The notes beneath the pieces are model-generated. The model had not been told where the DNA came from. It ran no database searches and saw only the letters and a program-made list of their open reading frames with translations. Shown here piece after piece: positions 16,490 through 25,998 of a DNA stretch of 64,000 nt. This DNA comes from Blautia faecis. GTDB taxonomy: Bacteria; Bacillota; Clostridia; Lachnospirales; Lachnospiraceae. How positions within the stretch are numbered: position 1 is the stretch's first letter; each line of letters begins with the position of its first letter. The stretch spans positions 31,824 through 95,823 of the forward strand of contig NZ_JAJCIA010000012.1 of the NCBI RefSeq assembly GCF_020554845.1, given 5' to 3'. Made by a program: the position numbers and the translations under genes.

Positions 16490-16804
16490 ATCTTGTTTCT
16501 GCATTCTGCAGAAAAGAATTTCTACCGCGCCGGTTCGGCGCAAGATAACCCGTTTTTTGAAGGAAACCTGTTAACCTGGGCGTTTTATACGCTTTTTTGA
16601 AAATGGATGCATACAATGGCAAGGCAAATTTGCTTCGGAATGCTGTGAATAGGATCTGTTTAAGTGAGAAAGGTGTGATTCCCATGTGCTGTCAGTGACT
16701 CATTTATATGGTGATGTCGCCAGTAGGCGGCAAGTCCGTTTTGTAAAATAGTAGTTTAATAACAGAGATTAGTGAAAAATAGGGGTAGAAAAGGAGAAGT
16801 TATA
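16490..16804 (+). ncRNA. Long structured 5' leader of unknown class
   Basis: The leader can fold into an ATCTTG ... CAAGAT helix enclosing a TTCTGCA/TGCAGAA hairpin and a perfect GCGCC-GGTTC-GGCGC hairpin. A small GCGT-TTTAT-ACGC hairpin followed by six T (about 16580-16600) may be an internal terminator. Further paired blocks include AAGTGAG with CTCATTT (G-U) and GCC-AGTA-GGC. I do not recognise a known riboswitch; the layout suggests regulated read-through. Inference only. Confidence 0.4.
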
Positions 16805-18466
16805 ATGAAAAACAGAATATGGAAAAAGATACTGGCAGTGGGAGTAAGTCTGCTTGCAGAAGCTGGGATGCTGGTTGGATGCACGGCGCAGCCGGCAGTG
16901 ACATATGGAGCAGAAATGGAAGGCGGGTTATCTGTTGTCCAAGATGCGGCATGGACAGATTTACAGAAATTTCAGGCGGTGATTTCTGTAAAGGCAGATG
17001 GGCTGGCGTCACTTACGTGGGAAAATGAAAACCAGGAATATGAAAGTGGCGATGAAAATTTATTCAGCAGTGGAAATCAGGACGGGAGCCTGGAAAATGA
17101 TCAATATGATTTTTCGGATGAAACAATATCTCATCCAACATCTTACGAACTGGTAGTCTGGCTTTCTGAATATTTTCAGCCAGATGCTTCGTTTATGGCA
17201 CCTGAAGGCTGCCTGAAAGAGGAGCTTCCTATCGAGACTGCTGACGGAAGATCCAGCAGTATAACCGGATTCCGCTGGAAAATAAATTCGGGAGAACAGG
17301 GCAAACAGCTGAAAATTCCGGTTACCTTGCGGGATGAATATCGTTTTCCAGCAGAAAAACATACAGTTCCTACCTGTCAGGATATTTTGCATGCAAATGG
17401 TGCTATAAGCGGAGAAGAAAATGGAGGCGGAGTTTACATTGTAAAAAAAGTGGAAAATGAAAAAAACATTTTGTGTAAAGCCTTATCTAAGAGTTTGGAG
17501 ATACCAGCTGCACACATGGATTTTTCAGTGGAGATGGAAGCCAAGGAAAAGGCGCTTTATACTGGAAAACGCATTCATATGGCAGTGAATCTGACAAATA
17601 ATGGTCAGGTACCTTTTTATAAAATTTCCCTTCAGGCCAAAGTAAAAGAACAGGAACTGGTACCTGTGTGGGAAAAGGAGCCTGGCCTTGAAGTTTCGGA
17701 AAGTGGTGCAGTGCTGGAAAGCCTTTCCGCAGGGGAAACACGAATCCTGTCTTTTTATATAGATCCGGACATGGATCAGAAAAGTAATCTGGAGCTGGAG
17801 CTTTTTGCAAAAACAGAAAATCCGGTTTCGTTGGAGAAAGCAGCAGAAAAACAGTTAACATTACAGCAGGGAAAAGCCTCTTTTACGGTAAAGAAAACAG
17901 CTGACTGCGACAACGCCAGCCCTGGGGAGACTGTGACTTATCAGATCAGTATTCACAATACCGGGGAGGTGACTCTGCATTCCGTAGTTACTACAGAACG
18001 TTTCGGGCTTGCCGGAGTAACAGCTACTTTTCAGGAACAGAGAGGTATAACCCTGAATAAAAGCAGGACTCAGGCGAAAATCCAGGAAATCGCACCTGGT
18101 GGCTGTGTGAATTTAAAGGCAAAAGTTGTACTTCCAAAAGATCTGAAAGACCAGAATCTGATGAATCAGATTATTGTAGTTACTGACGAGACTGGTGAGG
18201 AAAGCGCAGTGCGGGATCAGGCAACCATCCGTGTGGAAGATAAGGAGAAGGATGGAAATGGAAGCGGAAACGGAAATGGGGGTGGAAATGGAGATGGAAC
18301 TGGCATAGGCAGTGGGAATAATGATGGCAGCACAATGGCTGCGTCCACCTCTCCAAAAACAGGGGATACTTCCCACAAAGAGCTGTTTCAGGTACTGATT
18401 CTGCTTTCGTTTCTTTTTTCCGCTGTAGCCGCCAGAAGAATGTTTGGAGACAATGCTCACAGATGA
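16805..18466 (+). CDS. Sortase-anchored surface protein with DUF11-like domain
   Basis: A cell-surface protein of 553 residues. It has an N-terminal signal peptide (KKILAVGVSLLAEAGMLVGC), acidic variable regions, two beta-rich segments and a DUF11-like domain (FTVKKTADCDNASPGETVTY, about residues 358-480). A Gly/Asn-rich linker (GNGSGNGNGGGNGDG) and a sorting signal SPKTGD with a hydrophobic helix and a basic tail (ARRMFGDNAHR) follow. SPKTG fits the (S/P)PxTG motif known for clostridial class B sortases. LVGC is also lipobox-like, so lipid anchoring cannot be excluded. ATG 16805 was chosen for its aaggag site. The ligand is unknown; adhesion or matrix binding is only a guess from architecture. 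Confidence 0.8.
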   Translation: MKNRIWKKILAVGVSLLAEAGMLVGCTAQPAVTYGAEMEGGLSVVQDAAWTDLQKFQAVISVKADGLASLTWENENQEYESGDENLFSSGNQDGSLENDQYDFSDETISHPTSYELVVWLSEYFQPDASFMAPEGCLKEELPIETADGRSSSITGFRWKINSGEQGKQLKIPVTLRDEYRFPAEKHTVPTCQDILHANGAISGEENGGGVYIVKKVENEKNILCKALSKSLEIPAAHMDFSVEMEAKEKALYTGKRIHMAVNLTNNGQVPFYKISLQAKVKEQELVPVWEKEPGLEVSESGAVLESLSAGETRILSFYIDPDMDQKSNLELELFAKTENPVSLEKAAEKQLTLQQGKASFTVKKTADCDNASPGETVTYQISIHNTGEVTLHSVVTTERFGLAGVTATFQEQRGITLNKSRTQAKIQEIAPGGCVNLKAKVVLPKDLKDQNLMNQIIVVTDETGEESAVRDQATIRVEDKEKDGNGSGNGNGGGNGDGTGIGSGNNDGSTMAASTSPKTGDTSHKELFQVLILLSFLFSAVAARRMFGDNAHR

Positions 18467-18523
18467 CCCGTGAATGGAAACTATAATGTGAGGTGAACGG
18501 TTACTGTTTTTTAACAGGAAAGA

Positions 18524-18552
18524 TTGAAAACAAATTCTGTGTGTGATATTCT
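18524..18552 (+). promoter_or_regulatory. Probable promoter of the murE operon
   Basis: TTGAAA (18524-18529) and TATTCT (18547-18552), 17-bp spacer. Repeat copy 2 lies in the leader between this promoter and murE. Confidence 0.5.
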
Positions 18553-18590
18553 ATAAAAGAGTATGCGTTGCTGTATGATGTCATTAGATT

Positions 18591-18664
18591 AGAGCGTGTT
18601 TGAAAAATCATTCCCGCAAATTGTGACACAAATCTTGCAGAAAGTCTTTTTCAAACAAGCTCTG
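18591..18664 (+). repeat. Dispersed MITE-like repeat, copy 2 (short form)
   Basis: TA, GAGCGTGTTTGAAAAATCA ... CTTTTTCAAACAAGCTC, TG. The interior is nearly identical to copy 1. It lies in the murE leader, 42 bp before the gene. Confidence 0.85.
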
Positions 18665-18705
18665 GCGTGATTTTAAAGCAACGTCAATATAGGGAGGCAT
18701 ATATT

Positions 18706-20163
18706 ATGAAATTATCATCCTTATTAGAGAAGTTAGAATACACCTGCGTGCAGGGGAGCACAGAGCAGGAAGTCACTGGTGTTGTTTATGATTCCAGAAA
18801 GGTAACAGACGGCTCTCTGTTTATCTGTATCAGAGGTGCTGTTGTAGATGGACATAAATTTATCCCGGATGTGACAGCAAAAGGGGCTAAAGTTCTGGTA
18901 GTAGAAGAGGAGGTTTCTGCACCGTCGGATGTTACGGTTATCCAGGTGACAGACACCAGATATGCTATGGCATTTATTTCAGCAGCCTGGTTCGGACATC
19001 CGGCAGAGAAGCTGAAAACAATCGGAATTACCGGAACTAAGGGAAAAACTACCACTACCTATATGGTAAAATCCATTCTGGAAAATGCTGGATACAAGGT
19101 TGGTCTGATCGGTACTATTGAGGCAATTATCGGAAATAAGATAATACCTGCTTCTAATACCACACCAGAATCCTATGTAGTTCAGGAGTATTTTCACGAA
19201 ATGGTGGAAGCTGGCTGTGATTGTGTGGTTATGGAAGTTTCCTCACAGGGGCTGATGCTGCATCGTACTCAGGGATTTGTGTTTGATTTTGGAATTTTTA
19301 CAAATATTGAACCAGATCATATTGGTCCAAACGAGCACAAGGACTTTGACCATTATCTGTCTTGTAAAGCTATGCTTCTCAAGCAGTGCCGCGTAGGAAT
19401 TGTAAACCGTGATGATGAGCATTTTGACAGAATTGTAGAGGGACATACCTGTACTCTGGAAACCTATGGCTTTTCAAAAGAAGCAGACCTTCGCGCTGAG
19501 GATGCCAGACTGATTGGCGGAAAAGGTTATCTTGGAATTTCCTATCAGCTGAAGGGGCTTATGGATTTCCCTGTTGAAATCGACATCCCAGGTAAATTCA
19601 GTATTTACAACTCTCTTACCGCTATTGCAATCTGCCGTCATTTTAAGGTTTCCCAGGAAAATATCCTGAAGGCTCTGAAGGTAGCAAAAGTAAAAGGCCG
19701 TATTGAGATGGTGAAAGTATCTGATGAATTTACTCTGATGATTGATTATGCACATAATGCAATGGCTTTGGAAAGTCTTCTTACTACATTGCGTGAGTAT
19801 CATCCACACAGACTGGTCTGCCTGTTTGGTTGTGGCGGAAACCGCTCCAGGCTTCGCCGTTATGAGATGGGAGAAGTTTCCGGTCGTCTGGCAGATCTGA
19901 CCATCATTACTTCTGATAATCCGCGAGATGAGGAGCCTCAGGCTATTATTGATGACATCAAGGTTGGCATGGCGAAGACAGAAGGTAAATATGTGGAGAT
20001 TCCAGACCGCAAGGAAGCAATCGCTTATGCCATCCATCACGGAGAACCAGGGGATATTGTGGTGCTGGCTGGTAAAGGTCATGAAGATTACCAGGAAATC
20101 AAAGGCAAAAAATATCCTATGGATGAGCGTGTGTTGATCGCTGATATTCTTGCTGGAAAGTAA
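18706..20163 (+). CDS. murE: UDP-MurNAc-tripeptide synthetase, meso-DAP type
   Basis: Adds meso-diaminopimelate to UDP-MurNAc-L-Ala-D-Glu in the cytoplasm. The 485 residues show the three Mur ligase domains: N-terminal substrate domain, ATPase core with GITGTKGKTTTTYMV (about residue 107) and C-terminal domain with TSDNPRDEEPQ (about residue 405). DNPR at this place marks DAP rather than lysine specificity. The carbamylated lysine region (LSCKAML) is present. ATG 18706 was chosen for agggagg 6 bases upstream. It is the first gene of the long operon that runs to thiN at 32.3 kb. Confidence 0.97.
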   Translation: MKLSSLLEKLEYTCVQGSTEQEVTGVVYDSRKVTDGSLFICIRGAVVDGHKFIPDVTAKGAKVLVVEEEVSAPSDVTVIQVTDTRYAMAFISAAWFGHPAEKLKTIGITGTKGKTTTTYMVKSILENAGYKVGLIGTIEAIIGNKIIPASNTTPESYVVQEYFHEMVEAGCDCVVMEVSSQGLMLHRTQGFVFDFGIFTNIEPDHIGPNEHKDFDHYLSCKAMLLKQCRVGIVNRDDEHFDRIVEGHTCTLETYGFSKEADLRAEDARLIGGKGYLGISYQLKGLMDFPVEIDIPGKFSIYNSLTAIAICRHFKVSQENILKALKVAKVKGRIEMVKVSDEFTLMIDYAHNAMALESLLTTLREYHPHRLVCLFGCGGNRSRLRRYEMGEVSGRLADLTIITSDNPRDEEPQAIIDDIKVGMAKTEGKYVEIPDRKEAIAYAIHHGEPGDIVVLAGKGHEDYQEIKGKKYPMDERVLIADILAGK

Positions 20164-20166
20164 AAC

Positions 20167-22395
20167 ATGACATATGCAGATATTATTGTAGACATTTCCC
20201 ATGAGAAGCTGGATAAAAGCTTTCAATATCTGGTTCCGGAGAAACTGAAGGAAGAGATACAGGTGGGAATGGTGGTTTCCATTCCATTTGGAAGAGGAAA
20301 TCATGTGCGCAAGGGATATGTAGTGGGGATTTCTGGTGAGCCTAAAGTAAAGGGAATCCAGCTCAAATCTGTTGCCGGTATTGAAAATGATCAGGAAACC
20401 ACAGAATCCAGGCTGATCGCGCTGGCAGGGTGGATGAAAGAAAATTACGGCTCTACCATGATCCAGGCTCTGAAAACAGTTCTTCCTATTCAGAAAAAGA
20501 TGAAAGCCCAGGAAAAAAGGTGGATAACCCTTCTGATTTCCAGAGAAGATGGGGAAAAGCTTCTGGAAGAGCTTAGCATGACCAGATTTAAAGCACGTAT
20601 CCGCCTTCTGGAAGCACTCTTGCAGAATGAAAATGGGAAAATTGAGACTGCCTGGGCTTCAAAGGAGCTTGGCACTACGGCTTCTGTCCTGAGATATTTT
20701 GAAGAACAGGGGATTGCTTCTGTGGAGTCAGATGAAGTGTATAGAAATGCAGTTGCAGATGCAGAGAATATTCCGCATGTGGCACCAGCAGTATTAAGTA
20801 TATCCCAGCAAATGGCTGTGAATCAGATCTTATCAGAATGGGAACACCCGGATCCGAGACCGGTTCTTCTTCACGGAGTTACCGGCAGTGGAAAAACGGA
20901 AGTATATATGGAGCTGATCGATAAGGTGATAAAGGAAGGCGGTCAGGCAATCGTGCTGATTCCGGAAATTGCGCTGACTTATCAGACTGTACGGCGATTT
21001 TATGGTCGTTTTGGTGATAAGGTGTCGGTAATTAACTCCAGACTTTCCCTGGGAGAGCGTTATGACCAGTTTAAAAGAGCCAAACAGGGAGAACTGCAGG
21101 TTATGGTGGGACCCCGTTCAGCACTTTTTACTCCTTTTGGAAAGCTGAGGCTGATCATTATTGATGAGGAGCATGAATCTTCTTATAAAAGTGAAAACAG
21201 TCCAAGGTATCACGCCCGGGAAACGGCTATCCACAGAGCAAAGCTGGAAGGCGCAAGAGTAATTCTTGGTTCTGCAACTCCATCTATGGAAGCGTATTAC
21301 AGGGCGAAAGAAGGAGAATATGTCCTTGTAAAGCTGGAAGCCAGATTTGAAGAAAGACCTCTTCCCAGGGTATCAATTATTGACATGAGGGAACAACTAA
21401 AAAAAGGAAACCGCCTTGCCCTCAGTCTGGAACTGAGAGAAGACCTGAGCCAGTGCCTGAAAAAAGGGGAGCAGGCCATGTTGTTTCTCAACCGCCGTGG
21501 CTACGCAGGGTTTGTTTCATGCCGTTCCTGCGGTCATGTAATGAAATGTCCTCACTGTGACGTTTCCTTAAGTGAGCATAATGGCAGAAAGCTGATCTGT
21601 CATTATTGTGGTTATGAAACTGTGAAACCGGACAAATGTCCAGTCTGTTCTTCCCCATATATAGGCGGTTTTAAAGCGGGAACCCAGCAGATCCAGCAGG
21701 TGGTAGAAAAAGAATTTCCAGAGGCAAGAGTTCTTCGAATGGATTACGACACTACAAGAGCTAAGGGAAGCTATGAAAAAATTCTGTCTGCTTTTTCCAG
21801 GCATGAGGCCGATATTTTGATTGGAACCCAGATGATCGTCAAGGGACATGATTTCCCGGATGTTACTCTTGTGGGGATCCTTGCTGCAGATTTATCCCTG
21901 AATGCTGATGATTATCGCAGTGGTGAGCGCACTTTTCAGCTTCTTACCCAGGCGGTGGGACGAGCAGGAAGAGGAAGGAAAGAAGGCCATGCCTTGATCC
22001 AGACTTATAGTCCGGATCATTACAGCATACAGACAGCTGCAAAGCAGGATTACGAAGAATTTTACCAGGAAGAGATGGGATACCGTCTTCTTATGGATTA
22101 TCCCCCGGCTGCCCATATGATGGCAGTGCTTGGTTCTTCGGAGGATGAGAAGCTTCTTGAGACAGCCATGCACTATCTTGGTCTGTTTACAGGAAAAATA
22201 TATGCGGGAAAAGATCTTCATGTGATCGGTCCCGCCCCTGCGTCTGTAGGGAAAGTAAAGGATGTATACAGAAGAGTACTTTATCTGAAACATGAGAATT
22301 ATGATCTGCTTGTCCGAATAAAGGACAGGCTGGAGGAATATATAGAAATCAATTCCGGCTTCAGAAAAGTTAATATACAATTTGATTTTTCATAA
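20167..22395 (+). CDS. priA: Primosomal protein N' (PriA helicase)
   Basis: The 3'-5' helicase that restarts stalled replication forks. In 742 residues it has an N-terminal DNA-binding part, Walker A HGVTGSGKTEVYME (about 236-249), DEEH box IIDEEHESSYK and the helicase motif GSATPSMEA. The zinc-binding insertion has cysteines in CRSCGHVMKCPHCD and CHYCG/CPVC (about 450-505). The C-terminal helicase lobe carries GTQMIVKGHDFPDVTLVGIL and the QAVGRAGR motif. It starts 4 bp after murE. Confidence 0.97.
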   Translation: MTYADIIVDISHEKLDKSFQYLVPEKLKEEIQVGMVVSIPFGRGNHVRKGYVVGISGEPKVKGIQLKSVAGIENDQETTESRLIALAGWMKENYGSTMIQALKTVLPIQKKMKAQEKRWITLLISREDGEKLLEELSMTRFKARIRLLEALLQNENGKIETAWASKELGTTASVLRYFEEQGIASVESDEVYRNAVADAENIPHVAPAVLSISQQMAVNQILSEWEHPDPRPVLLHGVTGSGKTEVYMELIDKVIKEGGQAIVLIPEIALTYQTVRRFYGRFGDKVSVINSRLSLGERYDQFKRAKQGELQVMVGPRSALFTPFGKLRLIIIDEEHESSYKSENSPRYHARETAIHRAKLEGARVILGSATPSMEAYYRAKEGEYVLVKLEARFEERPLPRVSIIDMREQLKKGNRLALSLELREDLSQCLKKGEQAMLFLNRRGYAGFVSCRSCGHVMKCPHCDVSLSEHNGRKLICHYCGYETVKPDKCPVCSSPYIGGFKAGTQQIQQVVEKEFPEARVLRMDYDTTRAKGSYEKILSAFSRHEADILIGTQMIVKGHDFPDVTLVGILAADLSLNADDYRSGERTFQLLTQAVGRAGRGRKEGHALIQTYSPDHYSIQTAAKQDYEEFYQEEMGYRLLMDYPPAAHMMAVLGSSEDEKLLETAMHYLGLFTGKIYAGKDLHVIGPAPASVGKVKDVYRRVLYLKHENYDLLVRIKDRLEEYIEINSGFRKVNIQFDFS

Positions 22396-22488
22396 GGCGA
22401 AATACCGGAAATAAAGGGCTGCGTTAAGGTGCAGGGCTTTGAAACAACGGGTATTTCCAAATTCAAAGATAAAGGAGATAACACAGAG

Positions 22489-22971
22489 ATGGCACTTAGA
22501 ACAATCAGAACAGAGGGAGATTCCGTTTTGGAAAAAATCTGCAGACCAGTAGAGAAAATCGACAAACGTACAAAGGATCTGGTAGGAGACATGCTGGAAA
22601 CCATGTATGACGCATGCGGTGTTGGCCTTGCAGCTCCCCAGGTGGGTATATTAAAGAGAATCGTAGTGATCGATATTGGAGATGGTCCAATTATTCTTAT
22701 CAATCCGGAAATTCTTATGACATCCGGTGAGCAGACAGGCGAGGAGGGATGTTTAAGTGTTCCGGGAATGTCCGGTCAGGTTACCCGCCCAAATTATGTG
22801 AAGGTAAAAGCTCTTGATATGGATATGAATGAGCAGATATATGAAGGAGAAGGACTCCTTGCCCGTGCATTTTGTCATGAGCTGGATCATCTTGACGGAA
22901 AAATGTACACACGTCTGGTTGAAGGTGAATTACATCATGTAAGTTATGACAATGAGGAGGAAGAGGAATAA
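22489..22971 (+). CDS. def: Peptide deformylase
   Basis: Removes the formyl group from nascent proteins. The 160 residues carry all three metal-site motifs: [10 protein letters not shown] (about 43-52), EEGCLSVPG with the ligand cysteine (about 85-93) and HELDHLDG (about 129-136). ATG 22489 was chosen for aaggagataac upstream; longer in-frame forms have no ribosome site. Its stop abuts the fmt start, pairing deformylation with formylation in one operon as in many bacteria. Confidence 0.97.
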   Translation: MALRTIRTEGDSVLEKICRPVEKIDKRTKDLVGDMLETMYDACGVGLAAPQVGILKRIVVIDIGDGPIILINPEILMTSGEQTGEEGCLSVPGMSGQVTRPNYVKVKALDMDMNEQIYEGEGLLARAFCHELDHLDGKMYTRLVEGELHHVSYDNEEEEE

Positions 22972-23928
22972 ATGAAAATTGTTTATATGGGAACGCCGGA
23001 TTTTGCAGTTAATCCCCTTCATGCACTGGCTGAAGCTGGCTATGAGGTGACAGGTGTTGTGACCCAGCCGGATAAGCCGAAGGGAAGGGGAAAGAGCATG
23101 CTTCCCACTCCTGTAAAGGAAGAGGCATTGAAACATGGGTTCCCGGTTTACCAGCCTGTGAAGGTACGCGATCCGGAATTTTTACAGGTTCTTGAGAAAC
23201 TGGATCCCGATATTATTGTGGTAGCTGCCTTTGGACAGATCATTCCCAAAAGCATTCTGGAGCTTCCGAAATACGGATGTATTAACATCCATGCATCCCT
23301 GCTTCCGAAATACCGCGGTGCAGCTCCTATTCAGCAGGCAGTTATTGATGGGGAAAAGGAGTCAGGTGTTACGATCATGAGAATGGGAACAGGTCTTGAT
23401 ACAGGAGATATGATCTCAAGGATCGTAGTGCCGATTGCAAAAGATGAGACGGGCGGAACTCTGTTTGATAAGCTTGCAGAAGCAGGAGCGAAGCTTCTTG
23501 TTGAGACATTGCCTCACATTTTTGATGGCACAGCTGTTTACGAGAAACAGCCGGAGGAAAGCCCTACTCCATATGCCGGTATGATCACCAAACAGATGGG
23601 ATTGATCAATTTTGGGAAATCAGCCGCGGAACTGGAAAGACTGGTGCGAGGTTTAAACCCGTGGCCAAGCGCATTTACCTTCTGGAATGGAAAAACTTTG
23701 AAGGTATGGGAAAGCTTTGTAGTAAAAAGTGAAGAAGCTGGCACAGAAAAGCCAGAACCTGGAACAGTAGTAAAAACGGACAAAAAAGGAATTTACGTGG
23801 CTTGCGGTGAGGATGTTCTGGTACTTTCACAGGTACAGTTAGAAGGAAAAAAGAGAATGGATGCGGATGCATTCCTTCGAGGATGTCATATAGAAACCGG
23901 AAGCAGATTCACAGATAAAAAGGAGTGA
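22972..23928 (+). CDS. fmt: Methionyl-tRNA formyltransferase
   Basis: Formylates initiator Met-tRNA using 10-formyl-THF. The 318 residues have the N-terminal formyltransferase domain (MKIVYMGTPDFAV, HASLLPKYRGAAPIQ at about 108-122, GLDTGDMI) and the C-terminal OB-type domain (about 205-310). The ATG directly follows the def TAA, with an aggaggaagagg site inside the end of def. Confidence 0.97.
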   Translation: MKIVYMGTPDFAVNPLHALAEAGYEVTGVVTQPDKPKGRGKSMLPTPVKEEALKHGFPVYQPVKVRDPEFLQVLEKLDPDIIVVAAFGQIIPKSILELPKYGCINIHASLLPKYRGAAPIQQAVIDGEKESGVTIMRMGTGLDTGDMISRIVVPIAKDETGGTLFDKLAEAGAKLLVETLPHIFDGTAVYEKQPEESPTPYAGMITKQMGLINFGKSAAELERLVRGLNPWPSAFTFWNGKTLKVWESFVVKSEEAGTEKPEPGTVVKTDKKGIYVACGEDVLVLSQVQLEGKKRMDADAFLRGCHIETGSRFTDKKE

Positions 23929-23932
23929 TCTT

Positions 23933-24646
23933 ATGTACGGATATGGATATCCTTATGGATTTTATGTTGATCCTACTTATGTATTGCTGATCATTGGAAT
24001 GGTGCTGGCACTGGCTGCATCTGGAAAGATGAAAAGCACTTTTGCACGTTATCAGCAGGTGCGCAGCCATTCAGGTCTTACAGGAGCTCAGACTGCCCAG
24101 AGGATTTTAAATGCAGCCGGAATTTACGACGTAACGATTGTTCCAATTTCCGGAAGCCTTACAGATCATTATGATCCGAGAACAAAGAGGCTGGCACTTT
24201 CACAGGACGTATATGGAAGAACTTCTGTGGCAGCTGTATGTGTCGCTGCCCATGAGTGTGGTCATGCCATTCAGCACAATATAAATTATGCACCGCTGAA
24301 TATCCGTTCAGCTATTGTTCCGGTGGCAAATATCGGATCTTCCCTTTCCTGGCCGATTTTTCTTCTGGGACTGATCTTTTCCATACCGGCACTTACAACT
24401 GTAGGAATTGTGCTGTTTTCACTGGCGGTACTGTTTCAGCTTGTAACACTTCCGGTAGAATTCAATGCTTCCTCAAGAGCTTTAAAAATGCTGGAAAGCA
24501 CAGGAATTTTAAGCCGTGAGGAAAACAAAGGTGCGAAGAAGGTTCTTACAGCGGCAGCCCTTACTTATGTAGCAGCTCTTGCTTCTTCCATTTTACAGCT
24601 TCTGAGACTGCTCATACTTTCCGGAGGTAGAAGACGGGATGATTAA
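23933..24646 (+). CDS. YugP-family zinc metallopeptidase, membrane bound
   Basis: A putative membrane zinc peptidase of 237 residues. It has an N-terminal membrane segment (YVLLIIGMVLALAAS), the zinc motif HECGHAIQH (about residue 104) and three hydrophobic helices in the C-terminal half. ALTYVAALASSILQLLRLL near the end is typical of the YugP (DUF/zinc neutral protease) family. The substrate is unknown. It overlaps the rsmB start by 8 bp and sits among translation genes. Confidence 0.88.
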   Translation: MYGYGYPYGFYVDPTYVLLIIGMVLALAASGKMKSTFARYQQVRSHSGLTGAQTAQRILNAAGIYDVTIVPISGSLTDHYDPRTKRLALSQDVYGRTSVAAVCVAAHECGHAIQHNINYAPLNIRSAIVPVANIGSSLSWPIFLLGLIFSIPALTTVGIVLFSLAVLFQLVTLPVEFNASSRALKMLESTGILSREENKGAKKVLTAAALTYVAALASSILQLLRLLILSGGRRRDD

Positions 24647-25988
24647 CGGAATCAATTCCAGGGAGATGATCCTGGAAATTTTACTTGAAATCGAAGAGGG
24701 CGAGCATAGCCACGTGGCAATTCGGAATGCCCTTTCCAAATATCAGTTCCTTCCCAAACAGGACCGGGCATTTATTACCCGTGTCTGTGAAGGAACGCTG
24801 GAATACCGGATTCAGATTGATTACATTATCAATTCTTTTTCCAAGGTGACAGTTGATAAGATGAAGCCTGCAATCCGGGAAATTTTAAGAAGTGCAGTAT
24901 ATCAGCTGAAATACATGGATAGTGTGCCAGACAGCGCAGTGTGCAATGAGGCTGTGAAGCTGGCGCAAAGAAAAGGTTTTTATAATCTGAAGCCTTTTGT
25001 AAATGGTGTTCTTCGTACCATAGCCCGGGAAATGGATCAGGTCCGGTTCCCTCAAAAAGAAGATGATCTGTTGAAATATCTTTCTGTAAAGTATTCCATG
25101 CCAGAGGTGCTGGTAACCAGGTGGCTGGAAGCCTATGGAGAAGAAACAACAGAGAAGATACTGGCGGATTTTCTTATGGAACATCCTCTTACCATCAGAT
25201 GCCGGACTTATCTGAATTCCAAGGAAGAGGTTATAAAAAGCCTGGAAAGTCAGGGCGTTCATGTAGCGCCTGCTCCATATCTGCCTTATGCATACAGCAT
25301 TTCTGAATTTAACCATATTCTTGCACTGGATGCTTTTATCAAGGGTAAAATCGTCGTGCAGGATGTAAGTTCCATGCTGGTTGCGGAGGTTGCAGATCCG
25401 AAGAAGGGCGATTACGTTATTGACGTGTGTGCTGCGCCAGGTGGAAAGAGTCTTCATATGGGAGACAAGATGGAGGGATATGGAACGGTAGATGCAAGAG
25501 ATGTAAGCCAGTATAAAGTCAATCTGATCGAGGAAAATATCCAACGTACCAATTCTATTAATGTACAGGCAAGAGTGCAGGATGCTACTATTTTTGATCA
25601 GGATTCAGAACTGCTTGCAGATGTTGTAATTGCAGATGTACCTTGTTCCGGGTATGGAGTGATCGGCAAGAAGCCGGAAATCAAATACCGTGTTACGCCA
25701 CAGAAACAGGATGAAATAGTGATTCTGCAGAGAACCATTCTGGATCGCGCAGCAAACTATGTGAAGCCAAGAGGAGAGCTGATCTTCAGTACCTGTACCA
25801 TTGCAAAAGAAGAAAACGAAGAGAACATGATGTGGTTTTTGAATAATTATCCATTTAAGCTGGAGAGCCTGGATCCTTATCTTCCAGAGGAGCTGCACTC
25901 AGAGACAACTGCACTTGGATATCTGCAGCTGCTTCCTGGAGTACATAAGACAGACGGCTTCTTTATTGCGAAATTCAGAAGAAAATAG
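24639..25988 (+). CDS. rsmB: 16S rRNA (cytosine 967-C5)-methyltransferase
   Basis: Methylates C967 of 16S rRNA. The 449 residues have an N-terminal NusB-like RNA-binding domain (about 1-140), then a SAM domain with VCAAPGGKSLHM (about 266-277), the catalytic cysteine in IADVPCSGYGVIGKKPE and STCTIAKEENE. The start lies inside the end of the peptidase gene, and rlmN follows 10 bp later. Confidence 0.95.
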   Translation: MINGINSREMILEILLEIEEGEHSHVAIRNALSKYQFLPKQDRAFITRVCEGTLEYRIQIDYIINSFSKVTVDKMKPAIREILRSAVYQLKYMDSVPDSAVCNEAVKLAQRKGFYNLKPFVNGVLRTIAREMDQVRFPQKEDDLLKYLSVKYSMPEVLVTRWLEAYGEETTEKILADFLMEHPLTIRCRTYLNSKEEVIKSLESQGVHVAPAPYLPYAYSISEFNHILALDAFIKGKIVVQDVSSMLVAEVADPKKGDYVIDVCAAPGGKSLHMGDKMEGYGTVDARDVSQYKVNLIEENIQRTNSINVQARVQDATIFDQDSELLADVVIADVPCSGYGVIGKKPEIKYRVTPQKQDEIVILQRTILDRAANYVKPRGELIFSTCTIAKEENEENMMWFLNNYPFKLESLDPYLPEELHSETTALGYLQLLPGVHKTDGFFIAKFRRK

Positions 25989-25998
25989 GAATATAAAT

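Noticed and set aside
16600..16760. Possible cobalamin riboswitch (GGTGTGATTCC, GCCAGTAGGC)
   Set aside because: Only short stretches resemble the consensus; the core boxes are not in the right order and the downstream gene has no B12 link.
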